A DNA stretch of 64,000 nucleotides from Sphagnum compactum (Eukaryota > Bryophyta > Sphagnopsida > Sphagnales): contig OZ234493.1 in NCBI GenBank assembly GCA_965153455.1, forward strand, positions 15,242,213 to 15,306,212, in the 5' to 3' direction. Positions 1 through 12,200 of the stretch are shown here, one piece after another (position 1 is the stretch's first letter; each line of letters opens with the position of its first letter). The position numbers were made by a program, and so were the translations under genes. Below the pieces are notes generated by a model. That model did no database searches. It saw only the letters and a program-made list of their open reading frames with translations, and was not told the origin of the DNA.

Positions 1-3000
1 TGATATCACAGAGAGTGATCTTGGATTCATACTTCCTACTATCATACCACCATGTCATGATTGGGATTCATATGGAACATTGTTGCGGTTAATTGAGCAG
101 AGAAGGGGCTGGTCAGGTGCAAAACCTGCAAGATGGAGCACACGGATTGATCTACCTATTAAGGCATCTATTCGAGAAGGTGCTGGGATGGACTTTTTGG
201 CATCTAAGTTTGAGGATATTCATCCATCTCTGTTGCTTTTTCTCCATCGCCTGCAATGCATTGCAGTCCACAATGATCTCACTGGCTCAACTCAGGTGAT
301 GTATCGTGAAGATCTGGTTAATGGGCTTGTTCGTGTGGCTCATGATGGACAACAAGTAACATGGTTGGTTGTGAGGCACCAGCTTCAGGCAGCAGTTTTT
401 AGGCCAGGGATAACAGTCACAGAAATTGCTCTAGCATTCACTCTAAGACAACTTTCAAGCATGCTATATGAGGCCAGCCCTGAGCAGCAACAAGTTTTTG
501 CATTCCTCCCTTTGAGGGCATATGGCCTTCGGTTTATTGTACAGGGAGACTTTATTCTACCTTCTTCACGAGAGGAGGTGGATAGGGACAGTGCATGGAA
601 CCAGTGGCTCCGTTCTGAAATCCCTGAGGCATTTATGAAGGCCTCTGAGATGTTCAAATCTTTGCCATCTCTGGGAAGCCCAGGAAGAGCAGCTAGCCAA
701 TTTATGCAATATGTTCCCCTAGAGGGGGAGGTGTTGGGATTTTTCTCTCCTTTGCCACGCATTATTCATGCACGTTTGCGAGGTACCCAATGCCTGCCTG
801 TGGAAGGGTTAGAAGAGTGGACATTTCCATGTGTACTTGTGCAAGGTTGGAATGATGCTGTTCGTAAACTGATACCGGATACCATCTTGAAAGAGCATCT
901 CGGACTGCAGTATCTGAACAAGGAAGTGCAGCTCTCTGATTCACTTGCCTCAAGCTTGGGCGTGCAGAAGTATGGAGTGCACATGTTAGTCGCATTGATG
1001 AAATCTCTTTGTCAAAAGAAGGGAGCTGTGGAGAGTTTGGGTCTAGAGTGGGTTGGAACTTGGTTGATTGCTCTTCATGACTCCTTGCTTGTCAAACAAC
1101 AGACAACCCACATTATGTCACAGCAGGACAAGGAAGCTTCTTTGTTAGGAGACCTTCAGAGTTTGCAATTCATCCCGTTAGTTGATGGATCATTCTCTTC
1201 TCTAACAGATGGAACCATCTGGTTTTCTAGTCATCGAATTGAAAATAGGTTTGTCACTGATGATTCCCTTTCTTGCTATCCACTCATTTTTGCAGAACTT
1301 AGAACTGCAGATCCCCTCTTATTCATGAATGAACATGAAGTTGAAGGCAGCACAGTGCTCAAAGCTGGAAGGGGCTCTTCCAAGGGGATTAATTTTGTAA
1401 ACTCAGGAAAGGTTAGGAGAGTGCTGCAGCAGCTGGGAGTGATGCCAATGTCAGCTCATGAGGTGGTGAGGAATCATGTGCTGCCAGCTATGGCAGAGGC
1501 AAATTGCTTGGGAAGAGACACACATCTTGTGGTGCAGTACTTAGCATATGTTAAGTGGCATTTACAATCTGGTTGCTCTAAATGCGTGAATGATAGGATA
1601 TATATGCAACTCAAGGAAAATGCCGCTATTCTCACAAGCAATGGACTTTGCCGGTTGAACAAGGGTAGTATCCATTTTGGTCTTGCAATGGGCAACCCCC
1701 TTGATGTGCAAAGTATTCTGGAGGGTACTTCAGTGGAGTGGAATGAGGTTGACACCAGCTATCTTCAACTTTCTTCTCCTCATGACATGACATCCGATGT
1801 TGGAAGCTGGCGGAAGTTTTTGAGTGGTCTTGGGGTGATGGATTTTGTGAAGGTGGTGCCCGTAGAGAGACAAGTATCAGACAAGGCTGCAAGTTTATGG
1901 CAAAATGTGATCTGGCAGGGAGATGGGTGGGCTCAGGGTGGCTGGATTGTCCAGGATTGGGAGTCACCAGAACTCATAGACATAGTGACTGCGGTGTGCA
2001 GTTTTGTTGACGTAGTTGTGAAAGAGAAGGGGAAAAAGGCCTCTGGAAAGGCTGAAAAGTGTGCAAGCCTTTTGTTGGCCCTGGATAAACTGTGGAGCAC
2101 CAAGTTTTCATCTTCTTGGAGAGCAAAATACAGGCGGTTGGAAGACACCAAGGATGCATGGAGGGGGGAAACCGAGGCATCATGGGTAATGCAAGTACAG
2201 AATCTAAAGTGGGTTATGTCCAGCTTGGATGGACAACTGCATACACCCACTGCACTTTTTCAACAATGTGAGGCTGTTGAAAGATTTTTGGGAAGCCATG
2301 CTCCTTATGCCATCCCTCAGGTTGGCACTGTGTTCCTTTGGGAGTATTTTGTAGATACAACGAATTTTGATACTCTAAACTTGAAGTAACATTGCAGTTG
2401 AAGTGCTTACAACTTTCTGTGTTTTTTGTTACTGAGGATGATATTTTAATGCAGTTGTGCTGTCTGTTTTGCTGTGGAATTTATGGAACAGATACAGAGC
2501 ATGGAGTTCATGAGAGCCCTTGGCCTGCGTACCCAAGTGACTGTGAATGACTGTATTTCTCTTCTGCATCATTTGGGTGATAGGAAGCAACCTTTTGAAG
2601 CAAGGTACAGTCTTGCTGAAGAACTGGGCGCAATTACTGTGTTCTTGTCTTATAATGTTTTCACATATGTTGAAGTAAGCTGTAGAAGGGTACTTGCAAG
2701 ACTTTCACCCTGGGAGTTCTTTTGGCGGTCTGCAGTGTGGCACAAATGGCAAGACTGTACTCATTCCTGGCAGAAAGAATGTCAACAGACAGAGATGTTG
2801 TGTTGGCTACCCTTAAATTGTATCCTTCAATTTTTGTGCCCTTGAAGTGGGGTAATGCACGTGAGCAAGTCCTACATGGAAGTTTCTATTCTGTGGGTGA
2901 TGTATGCTGGAATGATCCGACAGCTGCACTCAACACCTTGGTTTCCATAACCGAGAAAGCTCAGAAGGCTGGTTCCAAAGAAATATCACCATCTGTAGAT

Positions 3001-5740
3001 TCAGGTTCTGAGCAGCATGTTCGTGTAAAAGTGCTGAGCAGTTTCTACCCAGAGCTGAAGTCATTCTTTGTTAGGGACTGTCAAGTTCAAGAAAGACCAA
3101 ATTTCAGTGCATATATCAAAGTCCTTCGTGGCCTTGCTGCTGCTGCACCCCCCACTTTGGCATTTGATCAGGTGATTATTGTATAGTATGAATCACTGTG
3201 TTCCATTTGCTTCTCTCCAAGTTCACTCATCATTTCAGTTTAGGGTTTACATGTCATGCAAGATCTCTTCAATAAGTGGTTTTTTTTTTTCCTTTTTTTG
3301 GGGTGTGAACCTGCAGGTGATGGAAGTGTATGCAGCATTGTCATGGGAGATAGAATGTGGACGAGTAACAGAAACAGATGTGCAGCAGTGGAAATCTCAG
3401 CTCCAAGACCCAGATTGCGCAGTGTTACCCACAACTCAAAACAAATGGGTGTCCTTGAATGATCATGTAGGTGTGGTCTGTGTGTGTGATGATACAAAAA
3501 TTGCAGAGGAATTTCCTGATGCTGCAGTTGAGGGACTCCACTTTTTACAGTTGAATGATTCCTACTTTCATGAACGAGCCAAAGCTAGGCGGACCAAGCC
3601 TGCTGCCAGGCAGACTGTACAGCCTCTTCTGGAGGCATTGGGCATCCCACTCCTATCCCAGGTTATTTATCTTCATCATGCTTTTCTGCTGTCACTGTAT
3701 GATAAAGCAAAATAATGTTAGAAAGTGGACATCTTTATGGAACACAAGGATTTCCCTTGGAAGAGGGTCTCTGGTGGATTTTCAATTCCTGTAGCTGTGT
3801 AGTTGTTATACATGACAGAGGGTTACTTGTCACTTTTGCATGTTTTTCAGATAGTGGAGCGGGAAGTTATCTCATACGGGTCACAGGATGCTTGTAGAAT
3901 TGAGGCACGCATTTCCTGGGCACTGCCTTATGCACAACGTTATATGTTGCAACATCACAATGAGCACTACAACAGTCTAGAGAATTTGCACTTTGCAGAG
4001 GAAGTGAAGAAGCTGCAATGTGTGGTGGTAGACCAACTGTATTTCCGGTATACTCTTCAGTCAGGTCGGCACTGCTCCCGTTGTCGTCTTGAATGTGGTG
4101 CCCTTCTTCAGGTCTGTTTCTTTTTGCCTTTATTCATCCAATTTACTCCTCTATGCTCTGACAAGCATTCACATCTAGGAATTCCCAGGACCACAAGAAC
4201 ATGAGATGATCTAGACTTTAAAGTTGCCCTCAATTTGCTATTTTCTCATGTGACAGCTCTGATTGTGTCCTCTAGAAGAAGGTTAAGTCCCAGTCTTTAT
4301 CATTGTCTCTTGGTCCCAGACTAAGCAGGGTAAGTGGGATCTGCAGGGCAGTACACTGCACGTTGCAGCTGCTCAAGCTGAAGATCACTGCATGGTTTAT
4401 GCCGAACTTTCAAGGTTCTTTTTCTCTGGTCAACCCAACCTGCAGCTTGCCAACTTCCTGCATATGATAACCTTGATGGCCTCCTTGGGTTCATCAGAGA
4501 CTGTTGTCGAGTCAAATGTTGTCAATATACAGGGTGTTCAGCCGCTTCCTGCTGGAATGGTCCCCTGGGCTCTTGATGTCAGTATCCAGAATGACATCCC
4601 TTCAGATGTAACCACTTCTGGTATTTCTGCAGCCATGGCGTCTGCTGAGGTGTACATACAGAGACATGCTAAAAAGCTTGAAGAAACCATGCCCAGGAAG
4701 ACAAAGGTGTCTCATTCATACTCTGGGTGGCCTCCTCAGTCCTGGATACCGCTTCCCACCATCAAGTCGACTGCAGCCTTATCTATTAAGAAGGGTGAGC
4801 TGGGTGACACATTGTCATCTGTAGTTGAAAGGAACAAGGCTCCTGCCAAGTTTGTACCTGATGACAGGCAAACAGAAACTACGAAAAGCTTGCTGAAAGG
4901 ACCCACAGACTGCTCGACAGGAGATGGCACACAAGACATAAGTACTAAAGCCAACATAAGCTTGAATGGTGCTGAATTTCATTCCAAGTCCCAGGATCTG
5001 AAGTTGGGGCTTGCAGCCCAATGTACTGTGGAAGAAGTTCCACCAAATGCAAACATTACTAACAGCACCAACACACAAATGCCAGACATTCTGGTAAGTC
5101 TTGAGGAACATGATTGTGTATGTAGGTACAGGTTCAAGTGAAATGACAGGAAGTAATGAACTATGGTGCCATTATTTAAGGACTATTTCTTGTGGCTAAA
5201 ACAACAATCTGCATCTAGTAGGTTGCATTGTAATGAAGGTGACATTGTGTGCAGGTGAAGAAGCAGCTTGTTCTGGACCCACAAAGTGAGCAACGACAAA
5301 TGACGGGGCGGGCAGGGGAGGCACTAGTGTCTCAATATCTTGCTGGTAAACATGGACCAGCGCATGTAAAGTGGGTAAATGAGGATGGAGAGACAGGAGC
5401 AGCTTTCGATATTATAGTCACAACTGAGACTGGACGGCAAGAGTTTGTGGAGGTGAAGGCAACACGTTCCCAAGACAAGGATTGGTTTGAGATTTCAAAT
5501 CGAGAATGGGAATTTGGGCAAGTTCATGGTGATCAGTTCACCATTATTCGCGTTTTCCTTGCAGGACCTGAACAGCCTGCTCGAATTCTCCGCATCCCCA
5601 ATCCAGTAATGCTCTGCCAAAAACGAATTCTTCAACTTGCAGTCGTCTTACCACATAACAGTTTGCAGGGCATGCCTCCAAGTGAGGAAATGCAGATTGC
5701 TTCCTATTCAGTTAATCTATCAGAGATTGCTGCAGATTGA
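1..5740 (+). CDS. NOV-like: NO VEIN-like protein, 3' part of gene (7 exons, C-terminal about 1568 residues)
   Basis: Exons read as 1(open)-2320, 2492-2604, 2736-3171, 3317-3661, 3851-4111, 4347-5093 and 5255-5740. All introns are GT-AG and the frame is kept throughout; the stop is TGA. The first exon is open from base 2, so the start codon and the N-terminal GHKL/HSP90-type ATPase region known in this family lie outside the window. The last exon carries a DUF3883 domain: GRAGE at residues 18-22 of the exon, then D52, E66 and K68 (FDI...FVEVKAT), which is a PD-(D/E)XK nuclease-type triad. Arabidopsis NO VEIN is a nuclear protein needed for leaf vascular development and auxin-dependent patterning; that role is transferred by homology. 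Exon 6 has two in-frame acceptors, at 4319 and 4346. No frameshift is seen, so the gene looks intact here. Confidence 0.9.
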
Positions 5741-6722
5741 CTTAATCCACATGAGAGACAGGAGCACATTACTATCCTTGCAGCAATAGGTGAGGGTCGA
5801 ACATGGAGTCTTATCATCTTCTCATCAACCAGTTATCATGTCAGAAGGCTTCCAGTCATAGTGAGTCAATTTTTGAGCAAAATCAGCGTGTCTTCAAAAT
5901 CTGACAGATGAATGTTTGAAGCAAGCTGCTGTGTACTAATTGGACCCTTACAATTTTAAAGGATGATTGTCATGTCAAAGTACCTAATTATGAGCACCAT
6001 CTGGAGTGATTGAATACCATGTATAGGTCTTTGATTGAGATACTAATCATGTCAAAGTAACTTATGAACAGAATCTGGATTGATTGAACACCATATGCAC
6101 CTGTTTGATTGAGATGCCCCTGTACAAGAAGCAAAGCTAAGTCTACACAAGTCTGGTCATAAAAGGCAAAGGGTTCTTGCTGTGTTGTATCCTTCATAAT
6201 ACACCACTGAAAGGGTAGCATCTGGGAAAGCTTCAATTGCATGGCTTCAACTGCTTTACTTAATCAGGTATTGGGCGAAATGCAAACTATGCTTGCAGCA
6301 ACAAGAGGCATTGTAAATGTAATCCTCTCGCCTTCCCATCAACCGAGTAGCACAGTAGAAGTCTTCTGCCTATAGTGGGAGAAATGCAAATTGCGAGCCA
6401 TGAAAACTTTGTTTTTAAATGTGGCACAAATTTAGTACATGTCCACAGACTGGATTCTGAGTACAAGAGTTTTGCCGAAGCATCGAAGTATGTGATTAAG
6501 AGTTTGAACAGGACTCATTGGTCATGTATGCTCCTGCATGGCAGCAATACACCAAGAAGTAAGAGAGTGAAATCTGGGCGTCCCTTTGTAGTAGTGCCCT
6601 CACTACTCTCTTCCATCTCATGCTTCATTTTACCCACTACCAAGTTCTATTCTTTATACAATTTGAACTCCCAATTTCAAAAGACTGCAATGTAAGTTTT
6701 GTAAGGCAGCTCCTAAGGTTCT
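5741..6722. other. 3' flank of NO VEIN-like gene with degenerate duplications
   Basis: No credible coding region. A short tandem duplication is visible: a segment starting near 5970 (catgtcaaagtacctaattatg) recurs near 6050 with about 80% similarity. The stretch 5745-5870 also resembles 6255-6380 (shared TTGCAGCAA, CATCAACC and CAGTCATAGTG-like words). Part of the 3' untranslated region has probably been duplicated. No poly(A) signal was assigned. Confidence 0.5.
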
Positions 6723-7373
6723 CTATATATCCCGACAAAGAAATAGTCGAAGCCTAGAAGAATCACCTCCTTCTCTAGTTGCTCTTTCTTCTTGAAAATG
6801 TAGGGAGAAAACCTCTTTTCTCACTTTGCCTTCATATACTCCCAAACTCACAACAAACTTGACTCCAAAGTGTAGTCGCAATTGTCTTGCTCCTCCTCCT
6901 AGAAGGTTCAAAATTCTCCTTTCCCAACAAGCACCTCCATTCGATGCAATTTCTTTCGACGATCTTTCACGTTTAAAATGTGGGTGATTAAAACTCCACA
7001 CATCTTCAAAATCAGAACTCTCATGCATTGTCACTCTAGAATTATTATCCTCTTCACTTCTAGTTTCTTCCTCCCTAGTCTTTCTCACTTTTTGGTCTGG
7101 TGGTTGATAAGAAGTTCTTTGTTTGTCTAGGGCTACAAACTGAGAAGTGTGTTGTTTCTTCACATACTCTTTTACGAACTCCTCTCCGCTAAATTTCCCA
7201 GTGTATGGTTTGAACCAAAAATCTTCTAACACTCTTTGCTTTGTAGCTATTGTTTTACTATGGATTTTTGTCTCATGCATTTCTCTTGCTCTTGCATTCC
7301 ACTCGACAATCCACTCATTATCTCTCTTTGAATAGTCCTTCCACATGTGGTATTTGTGCTTAATTGATTTCAA
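6723..7373 (-). other. Unrecognised 216-codon ORF downstream of gypsy pol
   Basis: An open frame on the minus strand, rich in charged residues (Lys, Arg, Glu) with no membrane segment. It contains a phrase around ARAREMHETKIHSKT and FWFKPYTGKF. I do not recognise a host family. It lies just 3' of the gypsy integrase remnant on the same strand, in the position of an extra 3' ORF or an LTR-proximal segment, so a retroelement origin is my preferred reading. A TATATAG word follows the stop. It could also be a truncated gag-like or host-derived frame. Low certainty. Confidence 0.35.
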
Positions 7374-10300
7374 TTATGCTAACTCTTGAAGACATAGTAG
7401 TTATTCTAGAGGCCATACAAGATGCGATTCATTCATGGGCATGTTGAGCATATCATGCACTGTTTCGCAAAAACTAGCCTCGGCTCTAAACCAACTTTTC
7501 TATTTTTATTGCCCTTTTCTTCATTTACATAATTCTTGGATATAATGGTACTATTCTTTTTTTCCCTCTTTTATAACTGAATTTTCTTGCTCTTACATTT
7601 TTAGACATTCTTGGTATGCCAATTCTTGAATCTTCTTCTTCAATCCACTCAATATCATCTTCATTAAATGTTTTTCTAGGTTTTGGGTCAATCTAGGGTA
7701 GATTCTTTAATTTGGTATGCAACTTAGGTGGAAAATTAGGTTTGGTTTTCTTTTTATGCCTATTTCTAATTTTACCAGTAGGTCTTGTATCAATTGTAAC
7801 AATCACTATTATTGCATTGGTTGGTGGATTGTTATGATGATAGACCTTTAATTTATTAATATTTAATCTCTGCCCTCTCATTACTCATGGTCGACAACTC
7901 CATTATGTTGTTATCAAACATTTTTTGTATTTTAAAAGGACCTTTCCAAGGTAATGTAAATTTACCTCCCTTTATTTTTGTAATTTTAAGCATCCATAGT
8001 ACTAACTTTCCTTTAAACTTTTTTATGTTCCCTTTTTCATCCTTTTTTTTTTTGCGCATCAGTTGAATATGGTTAATATTTTCTCCGACTTGCCAAAAAG
8101 TTTCATCCAATCAAAATAAATCCTCCATCCTTACCCAGACAGCTTTGTTTAGATCTTCTTGTGGTAAGTCATGAACTCTTTTAGTTGGTATTGCAAATTC
8201 TGTTGGCATAATTGCTTGAGTATCATAAACTGACTCAAAAGGTGTATATTGAGTTGTCACTTTATAAGTTGTCCGATATGCCCATAGAACAATGACTAAC
8301 ATTACATCCCAATCCGTTCGATTTGCATTTCAATAACAATGATTTAATTTAACAAGTATTTTAATAATTTTATTAATGAAATGATTGCATTAGTCACTTA
8401 CAAGATGGGTCGAGCAGCCAAAGCGAATAATAATTTGTTCATAAACAAATTTAACAATGTTTTTAGCCATGTTGTCACAAAATGCTTTCGTTTCTACCCA
8501 TTTAGTAGTATAATCAGTTGTTACTATAATATATTGATTTTCAGTATATCTTATTGCCGATTTGACTAATCCCATAAAATCAAAACCATGTTTCATGAAG
8601 GGTTCAAATGCCATAACCAGTTTGAGTGGCCCTTTACCACTTCGCCATATGGGTTCTAGGTGTTGGCAAATATCACAATTTTGACATATTCAACATCTTT
8701 ATGCATAATGGGCCACCAATAACCTTAAGATAATATTTTTTTAACAGTAGTATTCATGCCAAAATGCCCATTAACTAGCCTTTCATGGAAGTCTTTTAAT
8801 ACTTTAGACACTTCCCCTGGAAATAAACATTGTTATAAAACCCCATCCAATCCTAATTTATATAATTGTTTGTCATATAACGTGTAGGGCCTGGCTTTGA
8901 TGACAATTTGACTATTTTCTTCTTTAGATACATTGTTATCAAAGTATCCTTTCTTTGGATATTTTATGATTGGTCCATACCAATCAACTCCTACATTAAA
9001 TAGATGAACATCAGATAACTGATCATCTACTCCTTCTACTAATTCCCCATGATTAATTCTAGACAGATAATCAATAAGAAATGAATTCTACTCGATTTGT
9101 AAACAACTTTAAAATCAAATTTTTGTAACAATAAAAACCATTTGTGTCACGACCTTAGCCTTGGGCTCATGACCAAGGCAAGGGCATGGAAAGGTGCGGG
9201 TCAATAATGCAACCCAAAAGTCACATACACTTTCGGGAGCACAAGAGAGTGTGAAGGAGTGAGCCCACACACTCCCAAGTGGACTCCCAATTTGGGAGTT
9301 GGAGTCTTGATGGACTCCTGAATTTTTAGAGAGTTGTTTGAAGGGCCAAAATTCATTGAATTGAGGACTTCATTATATCATTGGAAAATTATTAAGATGT
9401 AAATGTCTAAAATGGGCTCGCATTATCCATTTGAATACTTACAACACAAGTTATGACTAAAAAAAAATCGAAAGTCAAAGTGTAAATTGACTCTTGACCA
9501 CTAAAAGTCAACAATCTCCCCAAGTTACATGTTTACAAGAGGTGTGCTACATATTGTTGGAAAGCTCTCGATGATGGATACAATTTTGTTTTAGACCTCA
9601 CCTCAATCAAAGGTCTACACAAGAAATTATTAATGTTCAAAATGGCTAGAGTCCCAATTTCCGAGAAAAAACGCCATTTGGGTGTAGCCCCCATGGCGAG
9701 CCACAAAAAATATTATAAGGGGGAAGGTGGTGGCTTCCCCCAATTCTAGGCCATGGTGAACCTTGTGATTCCGTGTATGCATGTGGTTCGTCCGTGCACA
9801 AAAATGTTCCAACTATGCATTAATCAACTTGTTTTTTGGTTTGTGCAAATTGATATGAATTGATTGACACATTTGTCACTCATCTTAGTCCCCATCCCAA
9901 AGCTCCAACATGCCCTTTTTACCCCATAAGTGTTGCGAATTAAAGAGCATGCCCCAACTCCTGTCAATGTTTTCACTTTGGGATTCGCATTTGAGTCTTT
10001 CAAGGAGTTTGGGTGTGCGGCAATCTTACAATTTGATTTGTTACTATCCCTGATGATCTACAAAGAAAATAAAACTATTTCTTAACAAATAATGTTTGAA
10101 TTTCTTCACAACATATATCATTGCCAATTTTATTTTTTTAGTTGTTGTATATATTTTTTTGCATTATTCATAAGTTTATTTTAAGTATATTGGTTTGTCA
10201 ATGGTATTATCTGGGTTTGGATTTAACATAACCCCAAGAACAAAGTTTAATGCATTGGTATGCACATGGAATTTGATTTTCCAGTTTGGTACCATTAATA

Positions 10301-10871
10301 CTGGCAAACATGTCATAGATGTTTTCATCCACTCCTAAGATTTATTGCAAGTTTCAATCCATTTGAATTTTTCATTTTTCTTTAATAGTTTGCACATGGG
10401 TGCCGCTTTGTTGGCAAAGTTTCGGAAATAACATCGATAGAAACCAACTACTCCCGAAAGAAATTATTTTTGTTACATTAATTGGTATTGGCATTGTAGT
10501 GATTACAGTAATTTTTCTAGGATCCTTTAATAATCCATCACTACAAACAATGTGTCAAAATAAAACACCCAAATTAACACAAAATGCACATTTTCCAGGT
10601 TAAAACTTATGCCATTTTGTTTACATTTTTCCAAACATTTTTGTAATTAACCTAAGTGGTCCTTTTTACTTCCATATACACTAAAATTGTCTAGGAATAC
10701 TTGCACAATTTTATTCAAATATTCTTTAAAAGGTTTTGGTCACCACTTTTTGAAATGTGGCAAGAACATTACATAGTCCAAATGGCATTATGTTATATGC
10801 ATACGCACCCCATTCTGAAATAAATGTTGTCTTTTCTTTGTCTTTTTTTGCCATTTTAACTTGGTTATAAC
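7374..10871 (-). mobile_element. Decayed Ty3/gypsy LTR retrotransposon (pol region)
   Basis: On the minus strand the domains follow gypsy order. Reverse transcriptase lies at about 10871-10360 (ISEWGAYAYNIMPFGLCNVL at 10825-10766, equal to the conserved NVMPFGL block). RNase H lies at about 10350-10036, continuing at 9139-9000. The integrase zinc region is at about 8870-8640, where HFGMNTTVKK and GYWWP are readable. The integrase core is at 8614-8111 (TTDYTTKWVE, LVSD, WAYRTTYK), and the integrase C-terminal part is at 8110-7700. Many stops and frameshifts make it inactive. It is interrupted by a solo LTR (9145-10030), and on its upstream side the coding stops abruptly at about 10872 where an hAT element starts. 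gag, protease and its own LTRs were not identified. Confidence 0.88.
9145..10030. mobile_element. Solo LTR (886 bp) inserted in gypsy RNase H
   Basis: Begins TGTCACGACC and ends CTTACA, the TG...CA termini of LTRs. The 5-bp target duplication ATTTG is perfect: 9140-9144 and 10031-10035. Removing the element rejoins RNase H coding sequence of the minus-strand gypsy remnant (minus-strand reading VDHQGIVTN, then WFLL-like sequence). No internal coding sequence, primer-binding site or polypurine tract is present, so it arose by LTR-LTR recombination. The donor family and orientation cannot be told from the window; I see no second copy. Confidence 0.85.
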
Positions 10872-11270
10872 TAGTGTTGGGCAAATATACTGAAAATCCA
10901 GATATATCTTAAGATATCTCTTTGAATTACTTTTGAAATCTTCTGGATATCAAAAATTTTGATATCCGAAGTGATATCCTTATCTTTGGATATCAAAATA
11001 ATGATATTCGGTCATATAATATTCGGACAGATTTTTTTTGAAAATATGATATCCAGGGCGGATATTATATCCATGCCTATATATGGATGTGAAAGGGATT
11101 TAGATTTAGTGTGTAGGTTGTTAGCGGGATCAAAACAAAATTGTGGGCACCAATGTAAACTGTTACAAGGGAAAACATTATTGTGGGTACCACCATTGGA
11201 CCTAAAAAAAACAAGAACCTAAATCTAAAATAAAGTGGGGCTTGAGCTCAATTTAGGCCCCACTTTTTCC

Positions 11271-11650
11271 TTTCTCCCTTTCCTTGCACTCTACTCTCCT
11301 CTCCTCGCACTCCACTCTCCTCTTCGCGCTGCTACTTTCCTCTTCGCCCTGTTATCCTCTTTGCCTTACTATTCTCCTATTCACCCTGTTGCTCTCCTCT
11401 TCATGTCATGTTGCTACTCTCATCTTTGCCTTGCTGCTCTCCTTTTCGTGTTACGCTAATGTTTTCCTTTTCGCCCTACTACTCTCCTTTTTGCGATACT
11501 ATTATCCTCTTTGCCCTGTTGTTCTCTTTTCACGTTGTTGCTATCCTCTTCACACTACTCGCTTTTCCTCTTCACACTATTTGGCTTTTCTCTTCACGCT
11601 GCTAGTAACTCCTTTGCACTGCTTGGCTTTCCTCTTCGCACTATTGTTTT
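11271..11650 (+). repeat. Pyrimidine-rich minisatellite (about 21-24 bp unit)
   Basis: Degenerate tandem units of the form CTRCTCTCCTCTTCGCCCTGTT run for about 380 bp. The period and low complexity explain the long Leu/Ser/Cys-rich open frames seen here, which I do not regard as genes. It lies between the hAT left end and the transposase frame. Confidence 0.75.
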
Positions 11651-12200
11651 CCTCTTGGGTAGTTTTTCATTTCAAGTACAAGGTTCTTCACACTACTACT
11701 ATTGGTGCATTGTTATTCGTTGAAGAATCTTATATTACCCCCTTGCATTCCTTTTTGCAGGAATTGGGAGTGGTCGGGAGTGAAAAATAAAAAACCTATA
11801 TTTTTCAGTAAGTGTTTTTCCCTTTGCTTATTTCCATTTTTAAGAAAATTATTTCATGTCTTTTGTTCCTTTTTTTTTTTTTTTTTTTTGGCTTTTGGTT
11901 TATGATGTAGGGCTTGTTATAAATTGTTTTAGACACAAACCTAAACCCTTGTACTTTTGACAATTTTTTCTTTGCTTACTTGTTTTGCAATATTCTCTTT
12001 TTGTTTGCTTGTAAATGCTTTGTAATTTTAAATTTTTGCTTCTTTTGTAGTTTTTAAAAACATTTGCTTGCTTGTAAATGTTTTGCATCATATTTAGTTA
12101 TGCATAAGAGCAATATCATCACATCACACACACACAACAAAACCTTGTATTTGTTTCTTTAGTTTCTCGATCATTTGGTCTTGTAGAACATTTGTGAAAG

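Noticed and set aside
6723-7373. 216-codon minus-strand frame as a host gene
   Set aside because: It lies on the gypsy strand right after the integrase remnant and has no host-family resemblance; kept only as an unrecognised, probably transposon-linked frame.
11284-11790. 168-codon open frame rich in Leu, Ser and Cys
   Set aside because: It follows the period of the pyrimidine minisatellite and has no domain; the open frame is compositional.
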